A stretch of 64,000 nucleotides of DNA from CAZKWG01 sp964615375 (GCA_964615375.1 CAZTOW010000008.1:124001-188000); one strand, 5' to 3'. Counted from the stretch's first letter, positions 8,908-17,203 are shown. Notes: generated by a model from the letters alone, not told the origin. Program-made: numbers and translations.

Positions 8908-9887
8908 CGGTGCCCTCCAGGGGGCGGAATCGAGAGCCCCATCAACCGGAAGAGGGGATCGGAGGCCGGAGGGGCCACCTCGGCGAGCCTCCAGCACGCC
9001 TCGCACAGGCTCTGAACCGGAGCCTCCGCGAGCGACGCGAGCCGCGGGTGCTCGACGACCCCCGCGGGCCCGCAGGCCGCCATGAGGCGCAGCAGCGGAT
9101 CTTCACGGAGCTCTGCCAGGGCGCGGCTCAGCCCGTCGGCGTCAACCGCTCGTCTGCGCAGCCGCTCCGGCCCCTCCCCCATGGAGATCCGCTCGTTGCA
9201 GCAGGCGCTCACGACGCCGTCGTAACGGACGACCGGCGACTGCAGCACGTCGCAAGGCGGACAGCTCCCCAGCGCGAGCGCGCCCGCCGCCGGCATCATC
9301 CCCGCGGCGCGTCCATAGGGGAGCAGGCTCACCGCGACGATCTCGGCGGAGGCGCGCCAACCCGCGCCCAGGGCCCGCTCCAGCAGCTCCGCCCCCCGCT
9401 CCTGCTCGCCCGCCTCGTCAAGCACCTGCAGCACCAGCCAGTGGGCTCGGGTGGAGACGTGACGGGCCGCGAGCGCGCAGCGCTCCACAGAGACGCCCGG
9501 CCGGTGGAAGCGATCTGTCGAGAGCACCACCGTGTCGAAAGCTCGGAGTGCGGCGTCCATCCAACTCGGGAGCTCCTCGCGCGCCCAGACGCCGCTGGTG
9601 TACAGGACGAGCGAACGTCCGGGGCGGGTCAGGCGCTCGATCGCGAGCGTGAGCCCGCGCCGCTCGAGCATGGGCTCGCCGCCCGAGATCCCGATGACCT
9701 CGAGCTCAGGCTCGGCGGCGAGGCCAAGGACCAGCCGCTCGAAGGTGGCGAAGTCCCGGATGGTCGGGCTCTCGGGCCGGCTGTCCACCGAGCAGTGCGC
9801 GCAGCCCACCGGACAGCGGTCCGTGAGGAAGAGGAGCGCCGAGCGCCGAGGGGTCGCTCGGGCGCGCTGCAGGTCGCTCCACCTCAT
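8904..9887 (-). CDS. radical SAM protein, SPASM-like C-terminus (copy 2)
   Basis: 327 aa from the ATG at 9887. The [4Fe-4S] motif is CPVGCAHC, followed by the GGEP motif (GISGGEP). Near the C-terminus it has CPPC, the pair ACCNE and SLCEACW, a reduced SPASM/twitch set for auxiliary clusters. It is clearly a paralogue of the gene upstream (9884-10963): same order of motifs and the shared 'VxACCN' segment. The start overlaps the upstream stop by ATGA, so the two are translated together. SPASM enzymes most often modify ribosomal peptides, which fits the precursor genes nearby. Confidence 0.85.
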   Translation of the reverse strand: MRWSDLQRARATPRRSALLFLTDRCPVGCAHCSVDSRPESPTIRDFATFERLVLGLAAEPELEVIGISGGEPMLERRGLTLAIERLTRPGRSLVLYTSGVWAREELPSWMDAALRAFDTVVLSTDRFHRPGVSVERCALAARHVSTRAHWLVLQVLDEAGEQERGAELLERALGAGWRASAEIVAVSLLPYGRAAGMMPAAGALALGSCPPCDVLQSPVVRYDGVVSACCNERISMGEGPERLRRRAVDADGLSRALAELREDPLLRLMAACGPAGVVEHPRLASLAEAPVQSLCEACWRLAEVAPPASDPLFRLMGLSIPPPGGHR

Positions 9888-10963
9888 GGCGCGCGTCCGA
9901 GGGTGACATAGGGCTCGAAGCCCGGGAGCGGGAGCGTCGAGGGGTCCGCGAGCGCCTCCAGGATCTGCCCCTCCAGCAGGCGCCAGAGCGGTCGCGCGAG
10001 CTCCGCCTCGAGCCGCTCCTCCGCGGTCTTGTCCAGCCCGAGGCACCGACAGCGCTCGCAATAGCCCGCGGGGAGCTCCGCGCCGCGCCCCCAGCGCGCG
10101 TCGATGTGATGCGGACCCATGAGGCGCAGCGCGCGCAACAGGATCCGCTGCTCCAGGCGCCGCCGCAGCGCTCCCCACCCGTGCTCGAGGGCCGAGCCCA
10201 GCAGCAGGTGTGGGGGCGGCGGCCCGTCGACGACGTCCTGGTTGCAGCAGGCGACGACCCGCCCCTGGAAGTCCACCACCGGCCAGGCCGCCATGGCGCA
10301 GGGGGCGAGATCCAGGCTCTGCGCCGCGGGGGCGCGCTCCATCCAATCCCGCGCGCGCCCGGAGGGCCCGATCGCGCCGACCAGCACGGGCAGCCGACCG
10401 CCAAAGCGCTCCACGACCTCCCCGCAGAGCTCCCGGGCGTAGGAGACCTCGGCCTCATCCACCACCACTTGAAGGCTCGCCGCGCCCCACGCCAGCCTGC
10501 GCTCCAGCAAGGCGAAGATGCGCTCCCGCGGGACCTCCAGCTCATGGAAGCGGTCCAGGCTGACGGCGAGGTGGTCCACCTCCCTCACCACCCGCTCGAT
10601 GTCCGGCGCCCAGGTGTCGCGGACGGCAAAAAAGGCGCCCGTCAGCAGATAACTTCGCGTGCCGCTCGCGCGCGCTCTCCGAACGAGATCCAGCGCCAGC
10701 GCCGGCCGCAGCGTCGGCTCGCCCCCCGTCAACGCCAGGATCTCGGGGCGATCCTCGGCGGAGAACGACTCTACGAGCCGCCGATACGGCGCGTCGTCGC
10801 CCTGCTCTCCATCAGGAGTGGAGCGCGTGGAGCAGTGCGCGCAGTGGAGCGGGCAGCGGCGTGTCAGCGCCAGGAACACCCCAGCCCCGACGCGCGAGCG
10901 GAGGGCGAGGATCTCAGCGAGGTGCACGTCGTCACGCCCTCCCGTGTCTTGGGATGATATCAT
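9884..10963 (-). CDS. radical SAM protein, SPASM-like C-terminus (copy 1)
   Basis: 359 aa, first gene of the operon running to 7466. Motif CPLHCAHC binds the catalytic cluster and LTGGEP the SAM. C-terminal cysteines (APCAM, VACCNQD, YCERCRC) likely hold an auxiliary cluster. It is a paralogue of the next gene, and the pair may form a heterodimer or act in sequence on one peptide. The annotated ATG (10963) sits inside a 20-bp imperfect palindrome; a later GTG at about 10927 is possible. It is divergent to the B12-type radical SAM gene, only 44 bases away. Confidence 0.85.
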   Translation of the reverse strand: MISSQDTGGRDDVHLAEILALRSRVGAGVFLALTRRCPLHCAHCSTRSTPDGEQGDDAPYRRLVESFSAEDRPEILALTGGEPTLRPALALDLVRRARASGTRSYLLTGAFFAVRDTWAPDIERVVREVDHLAVSLDRFHELEVPRERIFALLERRLAWGAASLQVVVDEAEVSYARELCGEVVERFGGRLPVLVGAIGPSGRARDWMERAPAAQSLDLAPCAMAAWPVVDFQGRVVACCNQDVVDGPPPPHLLLGSALEHGWGALRRRLEQRILLRALRLMGPHHIDARWGRGAELPAGYCERCRCLGLDKTAEERLEAELARPLWRLLEGQILEALADPSTLPLPGFEPYVTLGRAP

Positions 10964-10969
10964 GTCCCA
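10950..10969. promoter_or_regulatory. imperfect palindrome at the divergent start, possible operator
   Basis: TGGGATGATATCATGTCCCA contains the perfect 8-mer TGATATCA flanked by TGGGA and TCCCA arms offset by two bases. It covers the start codon of the leftward radical SAM operon and lies 38 bases before the ATG of the rightward B12 radical SAM gene. A dimeric regulator could act on both. No regulator gene is visible in the cluster, so this is only a candidate. Confidence 0.3.
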
Positions 10970-11007
10970 GACAAGAGGAACCTCGCGACCCCCTGAAGGC
11001 GAGCGGC

Positions 11008-12402
11008 ATGGGTGAGCACTCCTTCGATCTGTTGCTGCTCAACCCCAACGTGGTGACGCATCGTGAGGACGGCGCCTCGGTCGGCACCATCGGGGTGCCG
11101 GACGACTACATCGTTCGGTGCATCAACGCCGGGATCCTGTCCATCGCCACCTGGCTCGACGCGCTCGGCGCGCGCGTCCGCGTCCTCGACTTCCTCGACG
11201 ATCCCGATCTCACGCCCCTCACGACGCTGCTCGCGCGCGAGCGCCCGCTGGTCATCGGGATCAGCGTCATGACAGCCTTCGCTTACCCCCACGCCCGCAG
11301 GCTCGCCGCGGAGGCGAGGCGGCTCTGCCCCGAGGCGATGATCGTGCTCGGAGGGCAACACGTCGGCCCCTTCGCGGAGCGATGCCTGGATGACGTGCCC
11401 GAGGCGGACGTCGTGGCCCGCTACGAGGGCGAAGAGGTCTGCCGCCAGCTCCTCGAGGTCGCGAGAGGGCGGGAGGAGCTGGAGGCGGTCCACGGGATCG
11501 CCTGGCGCAGACTGGGCTCCCGCGGCGGGACCAGCAGCTACCCGAGGCAGGTGCCGCTGGAGGAGATCCCGCCCCTGCGCTACGAGCTCTACCCGAATTT
11601 CACGACCTTCCTCCCCTATGTCGAGGAGAGCCGCGGGTGCTTCGCGCGGTGCGCGTTCTGCATCACGCCTTTCACCAACGAATACAGCATCCGAGGCAAG
11701 AGCGCGGAGCGCCTGCTCCAGGAGGTCGATCACGCCAGGGACTGCTGGGGCCCCACTCTCGGCGGGAAGCAGCCGCTCGCGCTGCTGGCGTCCACCTTCG
11801 GCGCGCAGCCCCGCGAGGCGACCCGTCTGATGGAGGGCCTGCGGGCGCGTGGCTATCGCTGGACCAGCGAATTCCGAGCGGACGGCCCCTTCGCCCGACG
11901 TCTGAAATTCGTCGCCGACTGTGGGGCGCGCGCGCTGTTCGTGGGCGTGGAGTCCTGCTCACCCGAGCAGCTCGTCCGGATGAAGAAGACGCAGCGTCCA
12001 GGTCCCTACCTCGAGCGCCTGTCGGAGCTCGTCCAGAGCTCGCGCGAGGCCAGCGACGTGCTGGTCAAGCTCGGGCTCCTGTTCTACATTGGGGAGAGTC
12101 GCAAGACCCAACGGGAGACCTTGGGCTGGCTGTTCTCCCACGCCGACCTGATCCGTTGGGTCTCGGTCTCCCCACTCTTCGTCTTCGGTGGGACCCCCCT
12201 CGAGCGGGAATTCCCCCAACACCAGGTGGAGCACGGAGCCCGACTGCACGCGACGGGCTTCTGGTCCGAGAACCGCATCTTCGCCTGTCACGTCTCCCGG
12301 GAGTTCAGCTTCCAGGACACGGTGGAGGCCGCCCGCTACACGGAGAAGCTGTTCCGGCAGCCGGAGGCCTTCGACACCGTCTTCGAGCGCCGGGCGCCTT
12401 AG
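11008..12402 (+). CDS. cobalamin-type radical SAM enzyme
   Basis: 464 aa. Residues about 1-150 form a B12-binding Rossmann domain (VIGISVMTAFAYPHAR, IVLGGQHVGPF). The radical SAM core follows with ESRGCFARCAFC (CxxxCxxC). B12 radical SAM enzymes methylate unactivated carbons or do ring rearrangements. I chose the ATG at 11008; in-frame upstream codons would overlap the divergent gene. Its stop overlaps that of the convergent precursor gene by 4 bases. The tight packing against the precursors argues that the peptide is its substrate (inference). Confidence 0.85.
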   Translation: MGEHSFDLLLLNPNVVTHREDGASVGTIGVPDDYIVRCINAGILSIATWLDALGARVRVLDFLDDPDLTPLTTLLARERPLVIGISVMTAFAYPHARRLAAEARRLCPEAMIVLGGQHVGPFAERCLDDVPEADVVARYEGEEVCRQLLEVARGREELEAVHGIAWRRLGSRGGTSSYPRQVPLEEIPPLRYELYPNFTTFLPYVEESRGCFARCAFCITPFTNEYSIRGKSAERLLQEVDHARDCWGPTLGGKQPLALLASTFGAQPREATRLMEGLRARGYRWTSEFRADGPFARRLKFVADCGARALFVGVESCSPEQLVRMKKTQRPGPYLERLSELVQSSREASDVLVKLGLLFYIGESRKTQRETLGWLFSHADLIRWVSVSPLFVFGGTPLEREFPQHQVEHGARLHATGFWSENRIFACHVSREFSFQDTVEAARYTEKLFRQPEAFDTVFERRAP

Positions 12403-12662
12403 AAGAAGATCCCGCCGTTGGTGTCACGCGCCATGTTCTGCGCGTCGCCGAGCTTGGACTGCAGGCGCCCCAGCACCTCGAGCTCCGAGAGGCTGAGCTC
12501 GGCGAGCAGGTCGATCTGCTCCTTGGGGAGCGCGCTGAGGTCGATGCCCGCCCTCTCCAGGGTCCGCAGGGGGTCCTGATCGAAGGCCTTGCGGAAGCTC
12601 GCCCGCCCGAGGTTCTGCGCGAGGGCCTTCAGGGCGCTGATAGGGAGGTTGGAATAGCCCAT
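12399..12662 (-). CDS. putative RiPP precursor peptide B
   Basis: 87 aa. The N-terminal leader is helical with the block ASFRKAFDQDP then LERAGID, typical in style of RiPP leaders, followed by LLAELSLSELEVLGRL. The peptide ends ARDTNGGIFF (residues 78-87), identical to the end of precursor A, while the linker before it is 5 residues shorter and diverged. No Cys is present, so thioether or thiazole chemistry on Cys is excluded. Start ATG with a GGAGGG ribosome site. Lies 15 bases after precursor A, same transcript. The core is inferred from conservation; the cleavage site is not known. Confidence 0.8.
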   Translation of the reverse strand: MGYSNLPISALKALAQNLGRASFRKAFDQDPLRTLERAGIDLSALPKEQIDLLAELSLSELEVLGRLQSKLGDAQNMARDTNGGIFF

Positions 12663-12677
12663 GGGTGTCTACCCTCC

Positions 12678-12956
12678 TCAGAAGAAGATGCCGCCGTTGG
12701 TGTCTCGGGCGTGGCCAGCCGCCCGCCCGACCTGCTCGCTGCCCACCCGGGCGCTCAGGCGACCGAGGAGCTCGAGCTCCTGGAGGTTCAGCTCGGCGAG
12801 CGCGTCGAGCTGCGAATCTCCGAGAAGATCCTTGTCGATGCCCGCGCTCTCCAGAGCACGCGCAGGGTCCTTGTCGAAGGCCTTGCGGAAGCTGGCGCTC
12901 TGGAGCTTCTCGGCCAGCGCCTGAAAGGCCGTAGCGGCGAGTTCATGCCTTGACAT
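12678..12956 (-). CDS. putative RiPP precursor peptide A
   Basis: 92 aa, paralogue of the next gene: shares ASFRKAFDKDP, LESAGID, LAELNLQELELLGRL and the final ARDTNGGIFF (residues 83-92). Between leader and core is a variable GSEQVGRAAGH stretch. Ribosome site GAGGTGATGGA before the ATG. It is transcribed from its own consensus promoter, giving a leader RNA of about 65 bases. Small size, helical charged leader, short invariant tail and surrounding radical SAM enzymes together support a RiPP precursor. The leader resembles several peptide-modification leaders in general style, but I do not recognise the NGGIFF core from any described family. Confidence 0.8.
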   Translation of the reverse strand: MSRHELAATAFQALAEKLQSASFRKAFDKDPARALESAGIDKDLLGDSQLDALAELNLQELELLGRLSARVGSEQVGRAAGHARDTNGGIFF

Positions 12957-13027
12957 TCCATCACCTCGTCCTCTCCAGCGTAGGCGCGCGTCGGGCCTGA
13001 CGTGTCATTCACGAGGAGAGCACTTGG

Positions 13028-13056
13028 AGCATAGGGGAGCGCAGTCCCCGTGTCAA
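13028..13056 (-). promoter_or_regulatory. strong sigma70 promoter for the precursor genes
   Basis: On the minus strand a perfect -35 TTGACA (13056-13051) is followed by a 17-base spacer and a -10 TATGCT (13033-13028, five of six). The -35 box overlaps the stop codon of the glycosyltransferase gene. Transcription would start near 13021, about 65 bases before precursor A. It lets the precursors be made in excess over the enzymes of the long upstream operon. Confidence 0.7.
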
Positions 13057-14063
13057 ACGCGCGCGGTCACGGCATGCTCGGCGCCGCTCGCGCGCTCCGC
13101 CGAATGCAGGAGCACGGCGCTGCCGTTCCTCCACCCGTCGAGCGAGGGCAGGCTCGCCGGCGCGGCGGCCCCCGCGAGGCGCAGCCCGTCCTCCAGCCCC
13201 TGTCGCTCCGCCTCCTCCGTCGGCCCGAGCCCCCAGGCGAGCTCCGCCTGCGCCCTGTTCAAGGTCGCGAGCCGCGCGCGCGCCTCCCCCGCGACCTCCT
13301 CGAAGACGGCCGGATCGTGCAGACTCCAGAAGAGCAGCCGGTTCCGCGTGAAGTGGTATCGCTGGTGCATGGCGTCCGGCCCGACGCCCGCCGAGCCCTC
13401 GTTGTAGGCGACGGCCCCCACGACGCACGCGCAGCGCCACCCGCGCGCCCGCGCGCGCAAGCACAGATCGCTGCTCTCGTAGTAGATCTCATAGCGGGGA
13501 TCGAGGAGCCCCGTCTCCTGGAGCATGCGCGCCCTCACGATGGTCGAGGAGATGGAGCAGCTCCTCAGATCCAGCAGCTCCGAGGGGTCTTCCGGGAGCT
13601 TCGTGAGGGGTCTGCACCACCCGTCCGCGGTGTAGCGGTGCCCACAGGAGTAGAGCCGCTCGGGATCCGCGCGCGACCGCACGAGCGGCTGCGCGATCCC
13701 GTGCTGCGGGTGGCCGTCCATGAACTCGACCAGCGCCGCGTAGGCCGCGGCGTCGGCCGGATTGTCCGCGTCGACCAGGATGTGGAGCTCCGGCGCGTAG
13801 CGTCGCGCGGCGTACTGCAGGAGCGTGTTCACTCCCCCGCAGTAGAGCTGATTCCGCGGGCTCAGCAGGAGATCGAAGTCAGTCGCGTGCCTCTCCATCC
13901 ACTGAATCGTCCCGTCCCTCGAGTAGTTGTCGAGGAACACCAGGTGCACGGGCCTGTCCTGGATCGCGCCGGCCGCGCGGCGGACGCTGTCCAGCACGCC
14001 CGCCTCCAGATCGGGGCGGCTGCGATAGCCCAGCACGAGGACGGCGACCCCGCCGCGGCTCAC
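13053..14063 (-). CDS. family 2 glycosyltransferase
   Basis: 336 aa from a GTG at 14063 (GTGA overlap with the methyltransferase stop). Opens with VAVLVLGYRSRPD, has LDNYSRDGT and the metal-binding ILVDADNPAD, and later YYESSDLCLRARARGW, the GT2 (GT-A fold) pattern of rhamnosyl-type transferases. No membrane segment. As the last enzyme of the long minus operon it probably transfers the sugar made by the aminotransferase/GAPDH-like/cytidylyltransferase genes upstream, possibly to the core Thr or Asn of the peptide (inference). Its stop codon is part of the -35 box of the precursor promoter. Confidence 0.8.
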   Translation of the reverse strand: MSRGGVAVLVLGYRSRPDLEAGVLDSVRRAAGAIQDRPVHLVFLDNYSRDGTIQWMERHATDFDLLLSPRNQLYCGGVNTLLQYAARRYAPELHILVDADNPADAAAYAALVEFMDGHPQHGIAQPLVRSRADPERLYSCGHRYTADGWCRPLTKLPEDPSELLDLRSCSISSTIVRARMLQETGLLDPRYEIYYESSDLCLRARARGWRCACVVGAVAYNEGSAGVGPDAMHQRYHFTRNRLLFWSLHDPAVFEEVAGEARARLATLNRAQAELAWGLGPTEEAERQGLEDGLRLAGAAAPASLPSLDGWRNGSAVLLHSAERASGAEHAVTARV

Positions 14064-14689
14064 GATGGCCTCCGCGTGGCGAGGTACTGGATCGTCCCTG
14101 GGATCCGCGCACCTCGAAAGCGGTCGGGATCCAGGTGTCGATCCACCGCGAGCTGCACGCCCGGCAGCCTCGGGTTCCCATAGTCGTCGAACAACACCAC
14201 TCCTCCCGTCACCAGCGCGCGCGCGGCGAGATCGATGGTCTCCACGGTGGAGACGTAGAGATCCGAGTCCGAGTGGATGAACGCCAGCGCTCCCTCGAAG
14301 GCGGGGAAGGTCTCCGAGAAGGCGCCCGCGTGGACCCGGACGTTCGGGAGCTCCCGCGCCCGCGCCAGGACCGCGGGCAGGGCGCTCGCGTACAGGCCCG
14401 GCCCGAGCCCCTCCCAGGTGCTCCTGGACCGCTCCTCTTCCGTGATCAGGTCGGGGAAGCCAGCGAAGGAGTCGAAGACGTGAACCGTGCGCTCGGGCGC
14501 GTGTCTGTAGCACCACTCCGCCATCCCCAGCGCGGTGACGCCCTCGTAGGCGCCACACTCGGCGACGTCTCCCTTCACCGCGAGCGCGTCGAGGAAGCAT
14601 CGGTAGACGATCTCGGCCCGCGGCCCGAGGAGCGGAGAGACGGGGAAGAGGTGCCCTCGGACCTGCACCCGCTCCAGCGCGTCGCTCAT
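14060..14689 (-). CDS. TylF/MycF-like O-methyltransferase
   Basis: 209 aa SAM-dependent methyltransferase. GDVAECGAYEGVTALGMA is the SAM-binding loop, and VHVFDSFAGFPDL plus FIHSDSDLYVSTVETID are hallmarks of the macrocin O-methyltransferase family, which methylates sugar hydroxyls with a metal ion. It overlaps both neighbours by four bases. A sugar or hydroxyacid in the cluster's product is the likely substrate. Confidence 0.85.
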   Translation of the reverse strand: MSDALERVQVRGHLFPVSPLLGPRAEIVYRCFLDALAVKGDVAECGAYEGVTALGMAEWCYRHAPERTVHVFDSFAGFPDLITEEERSRSTWEGLGPGLYASALPAVLARARELPNVRVHAGAFSETFPAFEGALAFIHSDSDLYVSTVETIDLAARALVTGGVVLFDDYGNPRLPGVQLAVDRHLDPDRFRGARIPGTIQYLATRRPS

Positions 14690-15417
14690 GGGCCCGCCAG
14701 CAGCTCGTCGAGCTCGATCCTCGGGAAGAGATCGCCCAGGAGATGGGATGGCGTGAGCAGGCGGATCTCCAGGCCCAGCTTCGGCGCCTCACGGGCGGCG
14801 AAGGTGTAGCCCTCTCTCATCAGCGCCTCCTTGTCGGTGCCAGGACGCCACTCCCAGGCGACCCGCTCCCGCTCTACCTCGAGCTCCTCGTAGGCGTGGT
14901 GCCGCGCCGCCCAGGGCGGATAGCCGTCGTAGCCGGCGAGGATCACCCGGCGCGCCCCCATGACGCAGGCGGTGCTCAGCAGGAGATACCCCGTGTTGTC
15001 GGCAGAGTAGATGCGGTCTCGGGAGAGGCCGATCAGATCCTCCCGCCGATAGTACAGCCGCAGGTCGAAGCGCCCGTGCGTGAAGCTGGAGAGGATCCGC
15101 AGACCGGGGCAGGCGAGGAAGACCTCCTCGTGCAACCCATAAATGAACGGATCGGCGATGACATAATAGTCTGGCTGGAACACGTGGCCGATCCCGTTGC
15201 ACCCCAACGTAGGGAAACGGCGGAGCGCGTCGAGATCGAGCGAGCCCAGCGTCGGCCCGGTGCCCAGACAGACGACGGTCTGCCCGAGGTGGCGATCGCG
15301 CATCGCGGCGAGGTACGCCTCCCGGTCCCGATCCATCTCCTCCTGCTCGATCGGGCGCAGGTGTCGGAGGAGGATGTCCAGACCGGGCTTGTCGGGAGGC
15401 TCGACAGGTTGACTCAT
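14686..15417 (-). CDS. MptE/DUF115-like protein
   Basis: 243 aa from ATG at 15417. The motif VVCLGTGPTLGSLDLDAL followed by LGCNGIGHVFQPDYYVIADP is typical of the DUF115/MptE-like fold (6-hydroxymethylpterin diphosphokinase-like), which also occurs in nonulosonate transferases and near CMP-sialic-acid genes. This pairing with a NeuA-like cytidylyltransferase two genes upstream suggests it uses a CMP-activated acid sugar. It may therefore be a second glycosyltransferase. The exact reaction is unknown. Overlaps both neighbours by four bases. Confidence 0.6.
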   Translation of the reverse strand: MSQPVEPPDKPGLDILLRHLRPIEQEEMDRDREAYLAAMRDRHLGQTVVCLGTGPTLGSLDLDALRRFPTLGCNGIGHVFQPDYYVIADPFIYGLHEEVFLACPGLRILSSFTHGRFDLRLYYRREDLIGLSRDRIYSADNTGYLLLSTACVMGARRVILAGYDGYPPWAARHHAYEELEVERERVAWEWRPGTDKEALMREGYTFAAREAPKLGLEIRLLTPSHLLGDLFPRIELDELLAGP

Positions 15418-16460
15418 GCGGGCTCCTCCACGTGTACGGGGCAGCGTGGGTTGAGGAGATGGGGCAGGTTCACGCACTCTCTGAGGGGGACACCCCGCGC
15501 GAGGTCGAGGACATGCAAGGCCGCCTTGCGACGAAGCTCCACGGTGCAGTCATCCGAGCGGAAGGCGCAGTGGGGGGTCAGCACGAGCCGCCCGGACAGC
15601 CATTCCTCGTCGCGTCGCCATGCGCTCACGAGCGGATCCGAGACCAGCGGCGGCTCGTCGGGCCAGACGTCCGCGCCATAGCCCTCGAGCGTCCCCGCCC
15701 GGAGCGCGTCATGAACCGCGCGCGTGTCGACCAGATCACCCCGCGCCGTGTTGAGGAGCAGCGCACCCGGTGGGAGCCAACCCAGCGCGCGCGCGTCGAT
15801 GAGGCCGCGCGTCCGGCGCGTCGAGGGGGTGTGCAGAGACACCACGTCCGATCGCCGGATCAGCTCCTCCAGGCTCCGGGCCCTGCTCACCTGCCAGCTC
15901 TTCTCGACCCCGGTGGGGAGATAGGGATCAAAGAAGCACACCTCCATCCCGAAGCTCTGCCCCCTGCGCGCGACCGCCGACCCGATCCTGCCGAAGCCGA
16001 CGATGCCCAGGCGGCGCCCGCGCAGCCTCCTCATCCCGTGTCCGCCGCGATCGGGGTCCCAGCCCTCGCGAGGATCGCGTCGCAGCGCGCGCTCGTAGCG
16101 GGGCAGCCGTCTCGCGAGCTGAAGGAGCAGCGCCCAGGTGTGATCCGCGACGTCGTCGACCCCGTAGTCCGGGACGTTGACCACGGGCACCCCCGCGGCC
16201 CCCGCGGCGACGACGTCCACGTTGTCGTAGCCTACGCCGACCCGAACCAGGGCGCGCAGCCGGGGAAGTCCAGCCAGGAGCTCCCCCGTGAGCCGCCCGA
16301 GATGCCAGAGCGACAGCACGTCCTGCTCCACCACCTCGAGCGGGAGCGGCTCCCCGGCTCTCCACCGGAAGCAGGTGATCTCCACCCCGTCCCCGAGGAC
16401 CTCGCGCTCGACCCCGGTCTCGCCAAGGTAATCGAGGATCCCGAAGCGCAGCCCGCTCAC
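15414..16460 (-). CDS. D-2-hydroxyacid dehydrogenase
   Basis: 348 aa from GTG at 16460 (GTGA). NAD-binding motif LGIVGFGRIGSAVA in the middle, then NTARGDLVD and a catalytic Arg/Glu/His set ending LTPHCAF. Closest in style to 3-phosphoglycerate/phosphoerythronate dehydrogenases and CtBP-like proteins. It would oxidise an alpha-hydroxy acid to an alpha-keto acid (or reverse), giving a substrate for the aminotransferase in the same operon. Together with the GAPDH-like gene it recalls the Epd-PdxB-SerC route of pyridoxal synthesis (inference). Confidence 0.85.
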   Translation of the reverse strand: MSGLRFGILDYLGETGVEREVLGDGVEITCFRWRAGEPLPLEVVEQDVLSLWHLGRLTGELLAGLPRLRALVRVGVGYDNVDVVAAGAAGVPVVNVPDYGVDDVADHTWALLLQLARRLPRYERALRRDPREGWDPDRGGHGMRRLRGRRLGIVGFGRIGSAVARRGQSFGMEVCFFDPYLPTGVEKSWQVSRARSLEELIRRSDVVSLHTPSTRRTRGLIDARALGWLPPGALLLNTARGDLVDTRAVHDALRAGTLEGYGADVWPDEPPLVSDPLVSAWRRDEEWLSGRLVLTPHCAFRSDDCTVELRRKAALHVLDLARGVPLRECVNLPHLLNPRCPVHVEEPA

Positions 16461-17203
16461 GACCCGACCTGCGGATAGGGGGTCGCGGTCTCCGAGAAGC
16501 CGTGCGCGCGCAGCCACCACTCCGTGTGCGCGACGCCATAGGGATGATCGATGTCCAGGCCGCCGAACTGTCGGAGCGGGTACACGCTCTGACCGATCCA
16601 GCGGAAAGGGGCCCGGCCCCTGGAGAGGTCCATGCACCGGCGTCGAAGCACCCACGCCGAGCAGTCACAGAACCAGCAGGTCTCCGCGCTGTCCCGATCG
16701 CAGGAGGCGTTGGGGATGGCGCCCACGTCCACATAGCTCTGCAGGCGCTCCCGCGCGTCGATGCGCATCGCGCGCACCGGAGAGTACTCGTTGTAGGGCG
16801 AGACCGTCACGGCGCTGTCCAGACTCTCGTCCTCCTCGAGCCGCCGGATCCCCTCGTCCAGGATCCCCGGACGAATCGTCGCGGAGTTGCAGAACAGGAG
16901 CACGAAGATCTCGATGTGCCCCTGCGCGGCCTCCATGCGCGCGAAGGCGTCCACGACCACGTCCTCCACCAGCGCCCCGTCCGTCGCCAGCGCCGGAGGG
17001 CGATGCAGGTTCAGGCAGCCGAGCGCCTCCCCCACGCGACGAATCGCCGCGTCGTCCGTAGACAGGTAGACATCCCCGATGCTCCGCGAGCTCCGCGCGG
17101 CCAGGACCGGGTAGGTCATGAGCGGCCTGCCGAGGATCGGCATGGTGTTCTTGCCGGGCACACCCCGACTCCCCCCCCTCCCGATGAGCAGCGCTGGCCT
17201 CAT
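16457..17203 (-). CDS. acylneuraminate-type cytidylyltransferase
   Basis: 248 aa. N-terminus LLIGRGGSRGVPGKNTMPILGRPL is the nucleotide-binding loop of the NeuA/KdsB family, with YLSTDD and later SPYNEYSP typical of CMP-acylneuraminate synthetases. It should activate a 2-keto acid sugar (or a phosphonate-like acid) as its CMP ester. There is no recognisable NeuB/NeuC here, so the acid is probably not sialic acid. ATG overlaps the GAPDH-like stop (ATGA). Confidence 0.85.
   Translation of the reverse strand: MRPALLIGRGGSRGVPGKNTMPILGRPLMTYPVLAARSSRSIGDVYLSTDDAAIRRVGEALGCLNLHRPPALATDGALVEDVVVDAFARMEAAQGHIEIFVLLFCNSATIRPGILDEGIRRLEEDESLDSAVTVSPYNEYSPVRAMRIDARERLQSYVDVGAIPNASCDRDSAETCWFCDCSAWVLRRRCMDLSRGRAPFRWIGQSVYPLRQFGGLDIDHPYGVAHTEWWLRAHGFSETATPYPQVGS

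Noticed and set aside
4038..12956. Lasso peptide cluster
   Set aside because: An asparagine-synthetase-like gene is present, but no leader peptidase or RRE protein, and the core lacks a suitable N-terminal Gly with Asp/Glu at 7-9.
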